A DNA stretch of 57,708 nt from Arthrobacter sp. UNC362MFTsu5.1 (GTDB lineage: Bacteria; Actinomycetota; Actinomycetes; Actinomycetales; Micrococcaceae), in NCBI RefSeq assembly GCF_000685965.1, contig NZ_JMLE01000028.1:1-57708 (forward strand), read 5' to 3'. The notes under the pieces are model-generated. The model was not told where the DNA came from. It saw only the letters and a list, made by a program, of their open reading frames with translations, and did no database searches. Each line of letters opens with the position of its first letter. The stretch's first letter is position 1. This document shows, piece after piece, positions 1 to 8,134 of the stretch. A program made the translations under genes and the position numbers.

Positions 1-80
<80 letters not shown>

Positions 81-233
81 AGTAAAACAAAAACAGACAC
101 ACCATGCGCCCCCGGGAAAACGGGATACACACAATGCACAAAATTTGAAACCAGCTGTAAAAACCAGACCATCCACGGGATGGACAATCCAGTCAATTCA
201 ACCAATTCAATACAAAAAATTGGTATCAACAAA

Positions 234-264
234 CTTGGCACACTATTGAGTTCTCAAACAACAG
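234..264 (-). promoter_or_regulatory. rRNA leader antitermination (boxA-like) region
   Basis: On the minus strand this reads CTGTTGTTTGAGAACTC followed by AATAGTGTGCCAAG. This is a very conserved element of actinobacterial 16S leaders, associated with antitermination and pre-rRNA processing. It lies about 155 bases upstream of the mature 16S start and downstream of the promoter at 325-353. Assigning it to antitermination rests on family knowledge. Confidence 0.7.
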
Positions 265-324
265 ACACACCCGGCACCACCACAACCATATTTCGGTCGC
301 GGATCGCTCCGGAGCAACTTTCCA

Positions 325-353
325 AACTTACCCGATCTCAAGAATCAAAGCAA
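325..353 (-). promoter_or_regulatory. Candidate rrn promoter
   Basis: On the minus strand there is TTGCTT (348-353), a 17-base spacer and TAAGTT (325-330), a reasonable housekeeping sigma promoter. It would start transcription near position 318, ahead of the boxA-like leader and 16S. It is the best promoter I see upstream of the rRNA gene; further tandem promoters may exist. Confidence 0.55.
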
Positions 354-679
354 ATCAGCATTTCTGCGATCTGCCGGTCATCGAGACCAACCCCGCCGTC
401 TTGCAGCACGCCAAGTGACGAACCGTTTTTCAGGCTGTTTAGAAGGGGTTTGGCCGCCTTCGGTAACCAGCTCCTCGCCGGCCCCCTCTCGGCGACTTAG
501 AAAACAATACACCTACTTTGCCCCCACCGCAAACCCTCCCCCGTATGGCTCCAGAACCGCGCCAATCCGGGGCAAAACGGGTGCTGCAGGCACATTCCAG
601 GGCGCCGCCGTCGTACTTGGGCTCTGTGTGCTGCGTCACCACGCCTTGCGCCGGCGGAACGCGGAACTGGTTAAGCGCA
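354..679. other. Non-coding stretch between rrn promoter and ribosomal protein operon terminator
   Basis: About 325 bases with no convincing gene. Short open frames here lack ribosome binding sites and recognisable protein character. It probably holds upstream elements of the leftward rrn promoter. No tRNA, repeat or further regulatory site stands out. Confidence 0.5.
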
Positions 680-715
680 GAAAGGGCCGGCAACCCTGAG
701 GTTGCCGGCCCTTTC
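680..715 (-). terminator. Strong hairpin terminator after rpsN
   Basis: A perfect 15-base-pair stem (GAAAGGGCCGGCAAC paired with its complement) closes a 6-base loop CCTGAG at 695-700. It lies 45 bases past the rpsN stop on the minus strand and has no long U-tract, as is usual in high-GC actinobacteria. It separates the ribosomal protein operon from the rrn promoter region. Confidence 0.8.
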
Positions 716-759
716 CAGACCACTGGAATCAGCAGTGCTGAGCTAACAGCTGTACTGAA

Positions 760-1065
760 TTACCAGGAAGACTTGGTGATGCCCGGGAGCTCACCGCGGT
801 GAGCCATGTCGCGGAAGCGAACACGGGAGATACCGAACTTCTGGAAGGTACCGCGGGGACGGCCATCGATGATGTCGCGGTTACGCAGACGTACCGGTGA
901 GGCGTTGCGGGGCAGCTTCTGCAGGCCGAGGCGTGCAGCTTCGCGTGCTTCGTCGGTTGACGCGGGGTCAACCAGGGCCTTCTTCAGTTCGAGGCGCTTT
1001 GCAGCATAGCGCTCGACGATGACTTTACGCTGTTCGTTCTTAGCGATCATTGACTTCTTAGCCAT
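760..1065 (-). CDS. rpsN: 30S ribosomal protein S14
   Basis: The 101-residue product is a full-length S14 of the long type, part of the head of the small ribosomal subunit. The conserved C-terminal block LPRNASPVRLRNRD, then GRPRGTFQKFGISRVRFR, ends in GITKSSW, as in the family. It contains no cysteine, so it is the zinc-independent (C-minus) form rather than the short CXXC zinc-ribbon S14. It is the last gene of the leftward rpmB-rpmG-rpsN operon, 5 bases after rpmG, with a terminator behind it. In other actinobacteria such zinc-free sets can be Zur-regulated; I found no clear Zur palindrome here. Confidence 0.97.
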   Translation of the reverse strand: MAKKSMIAKNEQRKVIVERYAAKRLELKKALVDPASTDEAREAARLGLQKLPRNASPVRLRNRDIIDGRPRGTFQKFGISRVRFRDMAHRGELPGITKSSW

Positions 1066-1070
1066 AGTGC

Positions 1071-1238
1071 TTAGCGCTCCTCTCGGAATTCGACGTGCTT
1101 ACGGATGCGGGGGTCGTACTTCTTCAGAACCATGCGGTCCGGGTCGTTACGACGGTTCTTGCGCGTGACGTAGGTGTAACCCGTGCCAGCGGTCGACTTG
1201 AGCTTGATGATCGGACGTACGTCCTTGTCCTTTGCCAC
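1071..1238 (-). CDS. rpmG: 50S ribosomal protein L33
   Basis: The 55-residue product begins MAKDKDVRPIIKLKSTAGTG and ends in the typical RKNRRNDPDRMVLKKYDPR block followed by HVEFREER. It is a bacterial L33, a small large-subunit protein, and has no cysteines, so it is the zinc-free form. The start is GTG at 1236-1238. Its G is shared with the TAG stop of rpmB, a one-base overlap that suggests translational coupling. Confidence 0.96.
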   Translation of the reverse strand: MAKDKDVRPIIKLKSTAGTGYTYVTRKNRRNDPDRMVLKKYDPRIRKHVEFREER

Positions 1239-1474
1239 TAGAGCTTCACTCCTCGTGCCAGGATGGCGGCTACGACAACGTCGATGCCACGTACGTCGAT
1301 GGTCTTGATGCCACGTGCAGAGACCTGCAGGGTGACATTACGGCGCAGGGACGGAACCCAGTAGCGCTTCTTCTGGATGTTCGGGTCGAACCGACGCTTG
1401 TTGCGACGGTGCGAGTGCGAAATGCTGTGTCCAAAGCCCGGCTCGGCTCCGGTCACCTGGCAGTGTGCTGCCAT
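1238..1474 (-). CDS. rpmB: 50S ribosomal protein L28
   Basis: The 78-residue L28 starts MAAHCQVTGAEPGFGHSISH and contains the conserved SHRRNKRRFDPNIQKKRYW core and the GIKTIDVRGID region. I chose the ATG at 1472-1474 because GAGGAGAG lies just upstream; an ATG five codons earlier has no such site. It has one cysteine, at residue 5, and lacks the paired CXXC zinc ligands. It is the first gene of the leftward ribosomal protein operon, and the stop overlaps the next start by one base. Confidence 0.95.
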   Translation of the reverse strand: MAAHCQVTGAEPGFGHSISHSHRRNKRRFDPNIQKKRYWVPSLRRNVTLQVSARGIKTIDVRGIDVVVAAILARGVKL

Positions 1475-1947
1475 GACGACTCTCCTCATGAAAATAAATG
1501 AAACGGTCCGCAGAGTTCCGCGTACCGTGCGACGGGCGGCGTCCGCATCCAGCTCATATCACGCGGTCCGCAGGCGTCGGCAGCCGGTATAACCGGCGTT
1601 TTCCGCACTGCGGGGAACATGATGGGCCACGAATACCGGGCAGAAGAATCCTCCGCGAAGTACCGGGATGCTGGGCGAATACAGGAGTGCACGCAACTTG
1701 AGCCCCTAACTACCGGCCTTGAGGACTGTCGATATTGAGGACAGATCCCGCCAACCGGAGCAATTGCACACGCTCCGCGCCACCTAGCGCCTACCAAGTC
1801 TACGAGCTTGACTAATTAAAGGCGAATCGGGTAGCCGCCGTTGCCCTCCGCGGGTGTATAAGCCCGGCTGCCTCACCGTTCCCAAGTCACATCGGCGCCG
1901 CAGTCTTTTCACAGCAGAATGAAAGGTACCGCCCGCACCGTTGAAGC
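1475..1947. other. Divergent intergenic region between rpmB and the flavin electron-transfer operon
   Basis: Roughly 470 bases with no supported gene. It must hold the leftward promoter for rpmB-rpmG-rpsN and the rightward promoter for the oxidoreductase operon. A TTGACT hexamer lies near 1810 on the plus strand, with only a poor -10 about 17 bases on. An A/T-rich patch just upstream of rpmB (1490-1500) was checked as a Zur box but is not palindromic. Confidence 0.4.
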
Positions 1948-3390
1948 ATGAACACACAACTCCTGCCGGCTCTGCCCGCCGGTTCCCGGGACCGTAAGGG
2001 GCCGGGCAGTTTCAGGGCCCGGCACCGCCGTCGCCTGTTCCGTACGGACCTGCTGACAACGGCCGCCTGGGCTTCCATTGCCGCTGCCGTGGCGTTGTGG
2101 CTGGCCGACGGCGGCACCTCGGAATTCTCGACACTCGCCGGCGCCGTCACTGCCTTGGGCATCGTGACCGGGCTCGCCGGCATGGACCTGGTCCTGTTGA
2201 TGCTGCTGCTGGCAGCAAGGATTCCGCTCATCGACCAGACCGTAGGCCACGACCGCGCCCTGGAGTTCCACCGGAAGCTCGGCAAACCATCGCTCTACCT
2301 CCTGCTGGCCCACGGACTCCTGATCGCCATCGGCTACGGGATGGCCGAGGGCCTCGATCCCGTCAGCGAAGCGGTGTCCCTCTGGGTGCTGGTGCCGGAC
2401 ATGTGGCTGGCCTTCATTTCCATGGCGCTCTTCATCGCCGTGGTGGTGACGTCCCTGGTGGCGGTCCGCCGGCGTTTTCCCTACGAGTTCTGGTACGCGG
2501 TGCACCTGCTGACCTATGCCGCGGTGGCAACCTCTTTGCCCCATCAGTTCAGCGTGGGCGGACTGTTCGCCGAAGGTACGTGGCAGCGCTGGTACTGGCT
2601 GGCGGTGTGTATCGCCACCGGCGCGGCCCTCCTGCATTACCGCGTCCTCGAACCGGTCATTGCGACGTTCCGCCATCAGCTCACCGTCAGCCGGGTAGTG
2701 CAGGTGGCGCCGGGCGTGGTCAGCATCGAAATGCACGGGCTACGGCTCAACGAACTGGCCGGGGCAGGCGGACGGTTCTTCATCTGGCGCTTCCTGGCAC
2801 CGGGCTTGTGGTGGCACCCGCATCCGTTCAGCCTCTCGGCCGAGCCCTTGCAGTTCGACGCCTCCGGCCGCGGCTTGTTGAGGATCACTGTCCGGAACCT
2901 TGGCCGGGGATCGGCCCAGTTGGCAGGCGTGAAGCCCGGGACGAAAGTTGCCGTGGAGGGGCCCTACGGAATCTTCAGCACCGCGGCGCGGAGCCGGGAC
3001 CGTGTGGTGATGATCGGGGCGGGCATCGGCATCACGCCGCTGCGGGCCCTCCTGGAATCAACGCCCTTCGCTCCGGGGCAGGCCACCGTGATCCTTCGGG
3101 GCCGCAGCGAGCAGGAACTCTATCTCGGCGACGAGATTCTGGAATTGGCACGGAACCGTGGCGCCACAGTGTTCCACCTGACCGGCCCCCGTTCGGCCCG
3201 GCACACAGGAAGCTGGCTCCCGGACAGCGCCACCGACGCCGGGCATCGGCTGGCGGACTACGCGCCCGGAATCGCAGACGCGGATGTCTATGTCTGCGGG
3301 CCGGGGGCGTGGGCAAGGAACGTCCTCGAGGATGCCCGCGCCGCCGGCGTCAGGGAAGACCAACTCCACTACGAAAGGTTTGACTGGTGA
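1948..3390 (+). CDS. Membrane ferric-reductase-like oxidoreductase with FAD/NAD(P)-binding domain
   Basis: This 480-residue protein has an N-terminal membrane half (about residues 35-240, six or so hydrophobic segments) of the ferric-reductase/NADPH-oxidase type. Histidines in FHRKLG, LLAHGLL, YAVHLLTY and PHQF are candidate haem ligands. The C-terminal half (about 245-480) is a ferredoxin-reductase-like module with an FAD motif HPFSLS, a nucleotide-binding GAGIGITPLRALLE and a terminal VCGPGAW. It should move electrons from cytoplasmic NAD(P)H across the membrane. Its stop overlaps the GTG of the next gene (GTGA), and the operon continues with an FMN-binding protein and ApbE, so the electron acceptor is probably a covalently flavinylated protein outside the membrane. 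The natural end acceptor cannot be told. Confidence 0.85.
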   Translation: MNTQLLPALPAGSRDRKGPGSFRARHRRRLFRTDLLTTAAWASIAAAVALWLADGGTSEFSTLAGAVTALGIVTGLAGMDLVLLMLLLAARIPLIDQTVGHDRALEFHRKLGKPSLYLLLAHGLLIAIGYGMAEGLDPVSEAVSLWVLVPDMWLAFISMALFIAVVVTSLVAVRRRFPYEFWYAVHLLTYAAVATSLPHQFSVGGLFAEGTWQRWYWLAVCIATGAALLHYRVLEPVIATFRHQLTVSRVVQVAPGVVSIEMHGLRLNELAGAGGRFFIWRFLAPGLWWHPHPFSLSAEPLQFDASGRGLLRITVRNLGRGSAQLAGVKPGTKVAVEGPYGIFSTAARSRDRVVMIGAGIGITPLRALLESTPFAPGQATVILRGRSEQELYLGDEILELARNRGATVFHLTGPRSARHTGSWLPDSATDAGHRLADYAPGIADADVYVCGPGAWARNVLEDARAAGVREDQLHYERFDW

Positions 3391-3974
3391 GAATACGCGC
3401 AGCAGTATCGGCAGCACTTGCGTCCGCAGGCATCCTGCTTGCGGGATGGCAATCAGGCATCCACCTGGAGGACACGCGGAGCGCCGCGGCCAGCACCTCG
3501 GCAGGCACCAACGGCGCCACCGGCACTACCGGAGCCACAGGGACAACCGGGGCCACCGGGTCAACCGGCGCCACGGGTTCCTCCAGCTCCGGCTCGGGGT
3601 CCACTGATACGGGGGCCAGCGATAAGGGATCGTCCGCGGCCGCCGGAACGGATTCGGGCGCGGCCGCAGAGCCCACCACCGGAGCCGCTGCAAAGGCCGG
3701 GGGAACCTATGCCGGCAGTGTGGTGCAGACGCGCTTCGGCGCAGTCCAGGTCCAGATCACGGTCAAGGCCGGCGCCATCACTGATGTGGAGGCCCTGCAA
3801 CTGACCGATGACGACCGCAAATCCATCCAGATCAGCAACCGGGCAGCTCCCCTCCTCAGGTCCGAAGTCCTCGCCGCCCAGTCGGCCGACGTCCAGACCA
3901 TCGGAGGCGCCACCGTGACCAGCGTGGCCTATCTGAACTCCCTCCAGGCGGCCCTCGATGCAGCGAATCTCTGA
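3387..3974 (+). CDS. Exported FMN-binding domain protein with Gly-Ala-Thr-rich linker
   Basis: The 195-residue product starts with a short hydrophobic stretch (about residues 5-21, no lipobox) that could be a signal or anchor. A low-complexity linker (about 35-105) rich in Gly, Ala, Thr and Ser follows, then an FMN-binding domain (about 106-195). The domain ends with QTIGGATVTS, the equivalent of the SGAT flavinylation motif; Thr176 is the expected FMN attachment site. The GTG start at 3387 overlaps the upstream stop, and the next gene, apbE, encodes the enzyme that attaches FMN to such threonines. Together they suggest an extracytoplasmic electron carrier fed by the upstream membrane oxidoreductase. 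Confidence 0.82.
   Translation: MRIRAAVSAALASAGILLAGWQSGIHLEDTRSAAASTSAGTNGATGTTGATGTTGATGSTGATGSSSSGSGSTDTGASDKGSSAAAGTDSGAAAEPTTGAAAKAGGTYAGSVVQTRFGAVQVQITVKAGAITDVEALQLTDDDRKSIQISNRAAPLLRSEVLAAQSADVQTIGGATVTSVAYLNSLQAALDAANL
3510..3578 (+). repeat. Collagen-like Gly-Ala-Thr tandem repeat within the FMN-binding protein
   Basis: Residues 42-64 of the FMN-binding protein consist of GAT/GTT triplets (NGATGTTGATGTTGATGSTG, then ATG), encoded by near-repeats of ggcgccaccggc and ggagccacaggg. This Gly-X-Y periodicity resembles bacterial collagen-like linkers. It likely spaces the flavin domain from the membrane and may vary in copy number between strains. Confidence 0.75.
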
Positions 3975-4845
3975 TCCGCGAACCGGCGCTGAAGCCCCGC
4001 CGCAGCCGCCGTCGTTGCGGGCCAGGACCTTCAGCTGCATGGGAACGGTGGTCAGCCTGACCCTGCCCTCGGCGTCAGGTGCGGACGAGCTGGTAGCGGC
4101 CACCGCCGTCGTCGAACGGCTTTTTGCCGGGCTGGACGAGACGTTCAGCCTGTACCGTGCCGATTCGGAAGCCAGCAGGCTGGCGCGTGCCGAGATCAAG
4201 CTTCCGGACGCGTCCGGGGAAATGCGGCGGCTCTACGCCGACGCCGTCGGCTGGCGGCTGCTGACCGAGGGGGCCTTCACACCGGAACGGCCCGACGGCG
4301 TCCTCGACCTGTCAGGGATCGTCAAGGGATACGCGATCCAGGAGGCGGGCACATCCTTGCTCGCGCTGGGCCTTCGCGACTGGTGCCTTAACGCCGGCGG
4401 CGACGTTTTGGTCAGCGGATCGCCGGGAGCCGGGAGTCCGGGTTCCGGCTCCGACGAGCCGTGGCGGGCCGGAATTGTTGATCCGCAGGACCGCCGGACC
4501 CTGATTGCCGGCTATCCGCTGGGCGGCGCGAACAGCGCGAACGGCGCGAACGGCGCGAACCTGGCGCTGGCCACGTCCGGCTCCGCGGAACGCGGAGACC
4601 ACATCTGGGCGGCCGGGGCAGGGGCCGGCGCAGGGGCCCGCGCCGCCAGCGGCGTCCGTGGAGCCCCGGCATTCCGCCAGGTTTCCGTTGCGGCGGCAGA
4701 CATCGTGACGGCCGACGTGCTGGCGACGGCGATCGTGGCCGGCGGGATGCCCATGCTGGACCGCGCCACGGACGGGTGGAACATCGAAGTACTGGCCGTG
4801 CAGGCAGGCGGCGAACTCCTCGCGACGCCCGGCTTCAGGCGGTAA
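3958..4845 (+). CDS. apbE: FAD:protein FMN transferase (ApbE family)
   Basis: The 295-residue protein matches the ApbE fold: FSCMGTVVSLTLP near the N-terminus, the core GVLDLSGIVKGYAIQEA (about 119-135), NAGGDVLVSG, and a late DIVTADVLATAIVAGG block (about 245-260) that supplies metal-binding residues. It transfers FMN from FAD to a threonine of FMN-binding domains. The gene overlaps the end of the FMN-binding protein gene by 17 bases, so the upstream Thr176 is its likely target. Alanine/glycine-rich inserts (repeated NGANGAN near 180 and GAGAGAGARAA near 215) enlarge surface loops. No clear export signal or lipobox is seen, unlike many ApbE proteins, so its location is uncertain. Confidence 0.88.
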   Translation: MQRISDPRTGAEAPPQPPSLRARTFSCMGTVVSLTLPSASGADELVAATAVVERLFAGLDETFSLYRADSEASRLARAEIKLPDASGEMRRLYADAVGWRLLTEGAFTPERPDGVLDLSGIVKGYAIQEAGTSLLALGLRDWCLNAGGDVLVSGSPGAGSPGSGSDEPWRAGIVDPQDRRTLIAGYPLGGANSANGANGANLALATSGSAERGDHIWAAGAGAGAGARAASGVRGAPAFRQVSVAAADIVTADVLATAIVAGGMPMLDRATDGWNIEVLAVQAGGELLATPGFRR

Positions 4846-4885
4846 TTTTCAGCGGCGGCCCGCGGCGTACGTCAGGGCGCGAAAG

Positions 4886-5647
4886 TCACAGGCGCGTGAG
4901 CTGGCTGTACCGCGGCTGGAGTCCGTCGCCCGAGGACTTGCCCGTGACCCGGCGGACCACCCAGGGTCCCGCAAACTCCCGCACCCAGCGCGCATTCGCC
5001 CGGATGGCGTCGGCCCGGCTCAGCTCCGGCACGGGCGTCATGGGCGGGACATCGATGGAGTGATCGTGCTCGAGGACCGTCAGCACCCTCTTGGCCATAT
5101 TGGCGTGGCCGGCGGCGGACATGTGCATCCGATCCTTGGCCCACATGCCCCAGTCGTAGTACTCGCTGAAGCGCCAGTAATCGACCAGCAGGGCGCCGTG
5201 GTCACCCGCGATGCCGCGCACCAGCTCGTTGTAAATGGCGGTGCGGCCGCGCATCGTGCCGAATACCTTGGAACCGCGGGCGTCGAAGCCCGTGAACATC
5301 ACCACGGTGGCACCTGTCGCGCTCAACTTGCGGATGCCGGCGTCGTACTCGGCCAAAAGGTCGTCGATGTCGATCCTGGGACGGAGGATATCGTTGGCCC
5401 CCGCGTAAATGGTCACCAGCGTGGGTTTGAGTTCGACGGCGGCATCCACCTGCTCTGCCATGATCTGCCGGAGCTTCCGGCCCCGGATGGCGAGGTTGGC
5501 GTAGCCGAAGGAGGGGTCCGTGGCGCCGAGCTGCTCCGCTACGCGGTCCGCCCAGCCACGCACTCCGTTCGGGCGGGCCGGATCGTCATCGCCGACACCC
5601 TCCGTAAACGAATCTCCCAGGGCAACATATCGGGCGGAAAAATCCAT
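4886..5647 (-). CDS. SGNH/GDSL-family hydrolase
   Basis: The 253-residue protein has the SGNH blocks: GDSFTEG with the nucleophilic Ser near the N-terminus, the glycine block in YANLAIRG, AGANDI with the conserved Asn, and DRMHMSAAGH with the catalytic Asp/His near the C-terminus. It should be a lipase/esterase-type hydrolase. There is no signal peptide, so it is probably cytoplasmic. The ATG at 5645-5647 was chosen because the domain starts six residues later; a longer frame would start inside the glutaminase gene end. It is a close paralogue of the protein at 9115-9966. The natural substrate is unknown. Confidence 0.87.
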   Translation of the reverse strand: MDFSARYVALGDSFTEGVGDDDPARPNGVRGWADRVAEQLGATDPSFGYANLAIRGRKLRQIMAEQVDAAVELKPTLVTIYAGANDILRPRIDIDDLLAEYDAGIRKLSATGATVVMFTGFDARGSKVFGTMRGRTAIYNELVRGIAGDHGALLVDYWRFSEYYDWGMWAKDRMHMSAAGHANMAKRVLTVLEHDHSIDVPPMTPVPELSRADAIRANARWVREFAGPWVVRRVTGKSSGDGLQPRYSQLTRL

Positions 5648-5690
5648 ATCGATAGTCTGCCACCCGTTGCCGCGAGCAACAAAGCGGCGG

Positions 5691-7517
5691 CTATCCGCGG
5701 ATCCGGACGGCTGATTCACGCAGGTATTGTTCCACCCGCGTGTAGGCATCCCGGGTCAGGGCTTTCCAAAGGACGATGGCAAGCCTCGGATCGCTGGACT
5801 CAAGTTCGGAGATCGCCTCGGCACTGAGCACCATCACCTCCACGGGACCGTCCGCCCGGACCGTCGTTTCCTGCCGGTTGCCGCTGCCCAGTGCCAGCTC
5901 GCCGAATGTCATGCCGGCGCTGAGGGTGTTGAGCTTGACGGGATCGGAGTTGGCTCCGGACGACGTACTGCTGACCTTGCCGGAGGTAATGAAGTAGACC
6001 CCGCCGAACCGCAGCCCGATGCGGCGGATGACGTCGCCGTCGTCGTACTTCTTCGCTGTCATAAGGCTTTGCAGGGCCAGCGCGTCTGCCTCGTCCAGCG
6101 GCGCCAGCGCGGGCGAATCCGTGACCGGAACGTGGTCCCGGAGCAGCAGCCTGTCCCCGTACTTTGCCAGCAGCCGGTTTTCGCAAAATTCGACGGCGGC
6201 GCTGCGGGAGGAAAACGACGGGACGGCCTCGTCGGGGTGCCCGTTCCGTTCGCCAAGGGACTCCGACACCGCGCCGTCCGCTTCGATCAGCACCAGCTCG
6301 CGGCCCGCGCTGGACAGCCCCGCTCGCGCTTCATCGAGCATGCGCACCGCGACGCCGCTGACCTGATCGGTCCGGCGAAGGTCCAGAACAACCAGCTCGA
6401 CGTCGTCGTCCAGGCTGCTGAGCTCGCGCACCATTGATTCGGTCCCGGCGAAGAGAAGGTCACCGTTGAGTTCAACGACGCGTGCCCGGTGTCCGTGGGC
6501 ACGGAGGACGTCGGCCGCTTCAGCATTGCGCCGGATGCCCGAGGGCGTTTCGGTGACGTCGTACGAGGCAAGGATGGCCGAACGCCCCGCGCGCGCAGCC
6601 CTGACGAAGTGCAGCTCCATGTCCCGGGAGAGCCTCTGGGCAGTGGCCAGGCCCCGGACGCTGCCGCCGTGTTCATCGAGCGGCGGAGAGTAGACCGCCA
6701 GCCCCACCTGGCCCGGCAGGACGGCGATGATGCCGCCGGCAACACCGCTCTTGCCGGGCATGCCCACGCTGCTGATCCAGGCACCGGCGTCGTCGTACAT
6801 GCCGGATGTCATCATCACCGACAACACCCGTTCCACCGGACCGATCCCCAGCACCTGCCTGTGGGTCAGCGGATTCTTCCCGCCGTTGGCGAGGGTGGAG
6901 GCCATAATGGCGAGGTCGAAGCTGTTCACCAGGACCGAGCACTGGCGGAAATAGTCCTCCAGGACAGGCGCGGGGTCGTCCTCGATGATGTTGAAGGAGC
7001 GCAGCAGGTGGGCCAGCGCCGTGTTGCGGTGCCCGTGTTTCAGCTCAGACTCGAAGACCTTCCGGTCCACGGAAAGCTGACGGCCCGCGAATGCCGAATA
7101 GGTGCTGAGAATCCGTTTGAAGCTGGACTGGCCGCCGGATCCCCGGATCAGCGATGTAGCGGTGAGTGCTCCCGCGTTGATCATGGCGTTCGCCGGGCGG
7201 CCCGTCCCCTCCGCCAAGGAGATCTCGTTGAAGGAGTCGCCGGAGGGTTCGACATCCACCTTCGCATCCACGGCGTCGTTGCCGAGGTCCTCAAGGGCCA
7301 GCCCGTAGGTGAACGGCTTCGAGATGGACTGGATGGTGAATTCCGCGCGGGTGTCCCCCACCTCATAGACCTGGCCGTCGACGGTGGCCAGCGCAATGCC
7401 GAAGCGCTCCGGATCCACGTTGGCCATTGCCGGGATGGTGCTGTAAGGCTTGCCACCCTTGAGCCGGGCGATCTCGGTGTGGATCTGCTGCAGGTAGCTC
7501 TGGATGGGCGATTCCAT
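5691..7517 (-). CDS. glsA: Glutaminase fused to STAS and cyclic-nucleotide-binding domains
   Basis: This 608-residue protein begins with a full glutaminase (about 1-305), with the serine-beta-lactamase-like SxxK in TIQSISKPFTYG (Ser64, Lys67), the ERF/NAMINAGAL region and GVAGGIIAVLPGQVG. It converts glutamine to glutamate and ammonia. A STAS-type domain follows (about 340-440, VELVVLDLRRTDQVSGVAVR). The C-terminus (about 475-600) is a cyclic-nucleotide-binding beta-roll, with GDVIRRIG and TFGELALGSGNRQETTVRAD. Stand-alone GlsA is about 310 residues, so half of this protein is regulatory. It may respond to a nucleotide or a partner protein. The roll lacks the classical PRAAT cassette arginine (QETTV instead), so cNMP binding is not certain. 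Confidence 0.9.
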   Translation of the reverse strand: MESPIQSYLQQIHTEIARLKGGKPYSTIPAMANVDPERFGIALATVDGQVYEVGDTRAEFTIQSISKPFTYGLALEDLGNDAVDAKVDVEPSGDSFNEISLAEGTGRPANAMINAGALTATSLIRGSGGQSSFKRILSTYSAFAGRQLSVDRKVFESELKHGHRNTALAHLLRSFNIIEDDPAPVLEDYFRQCSVLVNSFDLAIMASTLANGGKNPLTHRQVLGIGPVERVLSVMMTSGMYDDAGAWISSVGMPGKSGVAGGIIAVLPGQVGLAVYSPPLDEHGGSVRGLATAQRLSRDMELHFVRAARAGRSAILASYDVTETPSGIRRNAEAADVLRAHGHRARVVELNGDLLFAGTESMVRELSSLDDDVELVVLDLRRTDQVSGVAVRMLDEARAGLSSAGRELVLIEADGAVSESLGERNGHPDEAVPSFSSRSAAVEFCENRLLAKYGDRLLLRDHVPVTDSPALAPLDEADALALQSLMTAKKYDDGDVIRRIGLRFGGVYFITSGKVSSTSSGANSDPVKLNTLSAGMTFGELALGSGNRQETTVRADGPVEVMVLSAEAISELESSDPRLAIVLWKALTRDAYTRVEQYLRESAVRIRG

Positions 7518-7576
7518 GGACCCAACACTACGGCCGCGGACCGCGCCGGGCCGCGGCGCTCGTCAGGACTCGCGGG

Positions 7577-8056
7577 TCAGGACTCGCGCAGGATCCAGTG
7601 GTCGGCGTCCAGGCGGCCCACGATCTTCTCGCCAATGCGGGCCAGGTCGGCGACGTCCCGCTCGGAGAGTGCATCGAGGAACAGCGAGCGGACAGCTTCC
7701 ACGTGGCCGGGCGCCAACTCCACGATCGTCGCCATGCCGTCGTCGGTCAGATGGGCGGTGGTGACGCGCGCATCGCGCGGATGCGGACGGCGTTCCACCC
7801 ACCCGCGGTTCTGCAGCTTGGTGACCACATGGGACAGCCGCGACAGCGAGGCGCTGGTCCGGGCGGCGAGTTCGCTCATCGGGAGGAAGCGGCCTTCCGC
7901 TTCGGAGAGCATGGCGAGTACGTTGTAGTCGAAGAGCGAAAGCTTGCCCGCGGCGTGCATTTTGGTGTCCAGCGCTGCCGGCAGCAAGGTGTTGATGCTC
8001 AGCTGGGCCAGCCAGGCGCGGCGTTCGTCAGCGTTGAGCCAGCGGGGTTCGGTCAT
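7577..8056 (-). CDS. MarR-family transcriptional regulator
   Basis: The 159-residue protein has the MarR winged helix (about 35-125): FDYNVLAMLSEAEGRFLPMSELAART, the recognition helix SASLSRLSHVVTKLQNRGWV, and the wing ERRPHPRDARVTTAHLTDDG. It is divergent from the NADP oxidoreductase-like gene at 8135, with 78 bases between start codons, a common arrangement for a local repressor. A TTGACAGTTCAA palindrome in that gap (8082-8093) is a possible operator. The effector is not known. Confidence 0.9.
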   Translation of the reverse strand: MTEPRWLNADERRAWLAQLSINTLLPAALDTKMHAAGKLSLFDYNVLAMLSEAEGRFLPMSELAARTSASLSRLSHVVTKLQNRGWVERRPHPRDARVTTAHLTDDGMATIVELAPGHVEAVRSLFLDALSERDVADLARIGEKIVGRLDADHWILRES

Positions 8057-8081
8057 GGATACATCCTAGGAGAAAAAATCA

Positions 8082-8093
8082 TTGACAGTTCAA
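8082..8093. promoter_or_regulatory. Possible MarR operator
   Basis: TTGACAGTTCAA has perfect TTGA/TCAA arms around a 4-base centre and lies in the 78-base gap between the divergent marR-type gene and the oxidoreductase-like gene. The TTGACA half could also act as a -35 element, but no good -10 follows at 17 bases on the plus strand. The assignment rests on position and symmetry only. Confidence 0.35.
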
Positions 8094-8134
8094 GCCCCGC
8101 TGTCCGAGCAGCGGTTCCGATCTAAGGAAGCGTC

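Noticed and set aside
1484..1500. A/T-rich TGAAAATAAATGAAA upstream of rpmB as a Zur box
   Set aside because: Only one half resembles TGAAAATNATTTTCA; the other half is a direct, not inverted, repeat.
3510..3578. GAT repeat as an intergenic satellite
   Set aside because: It is in frame within the FMN-binding protein and follows Gly-X-Y periodicity.
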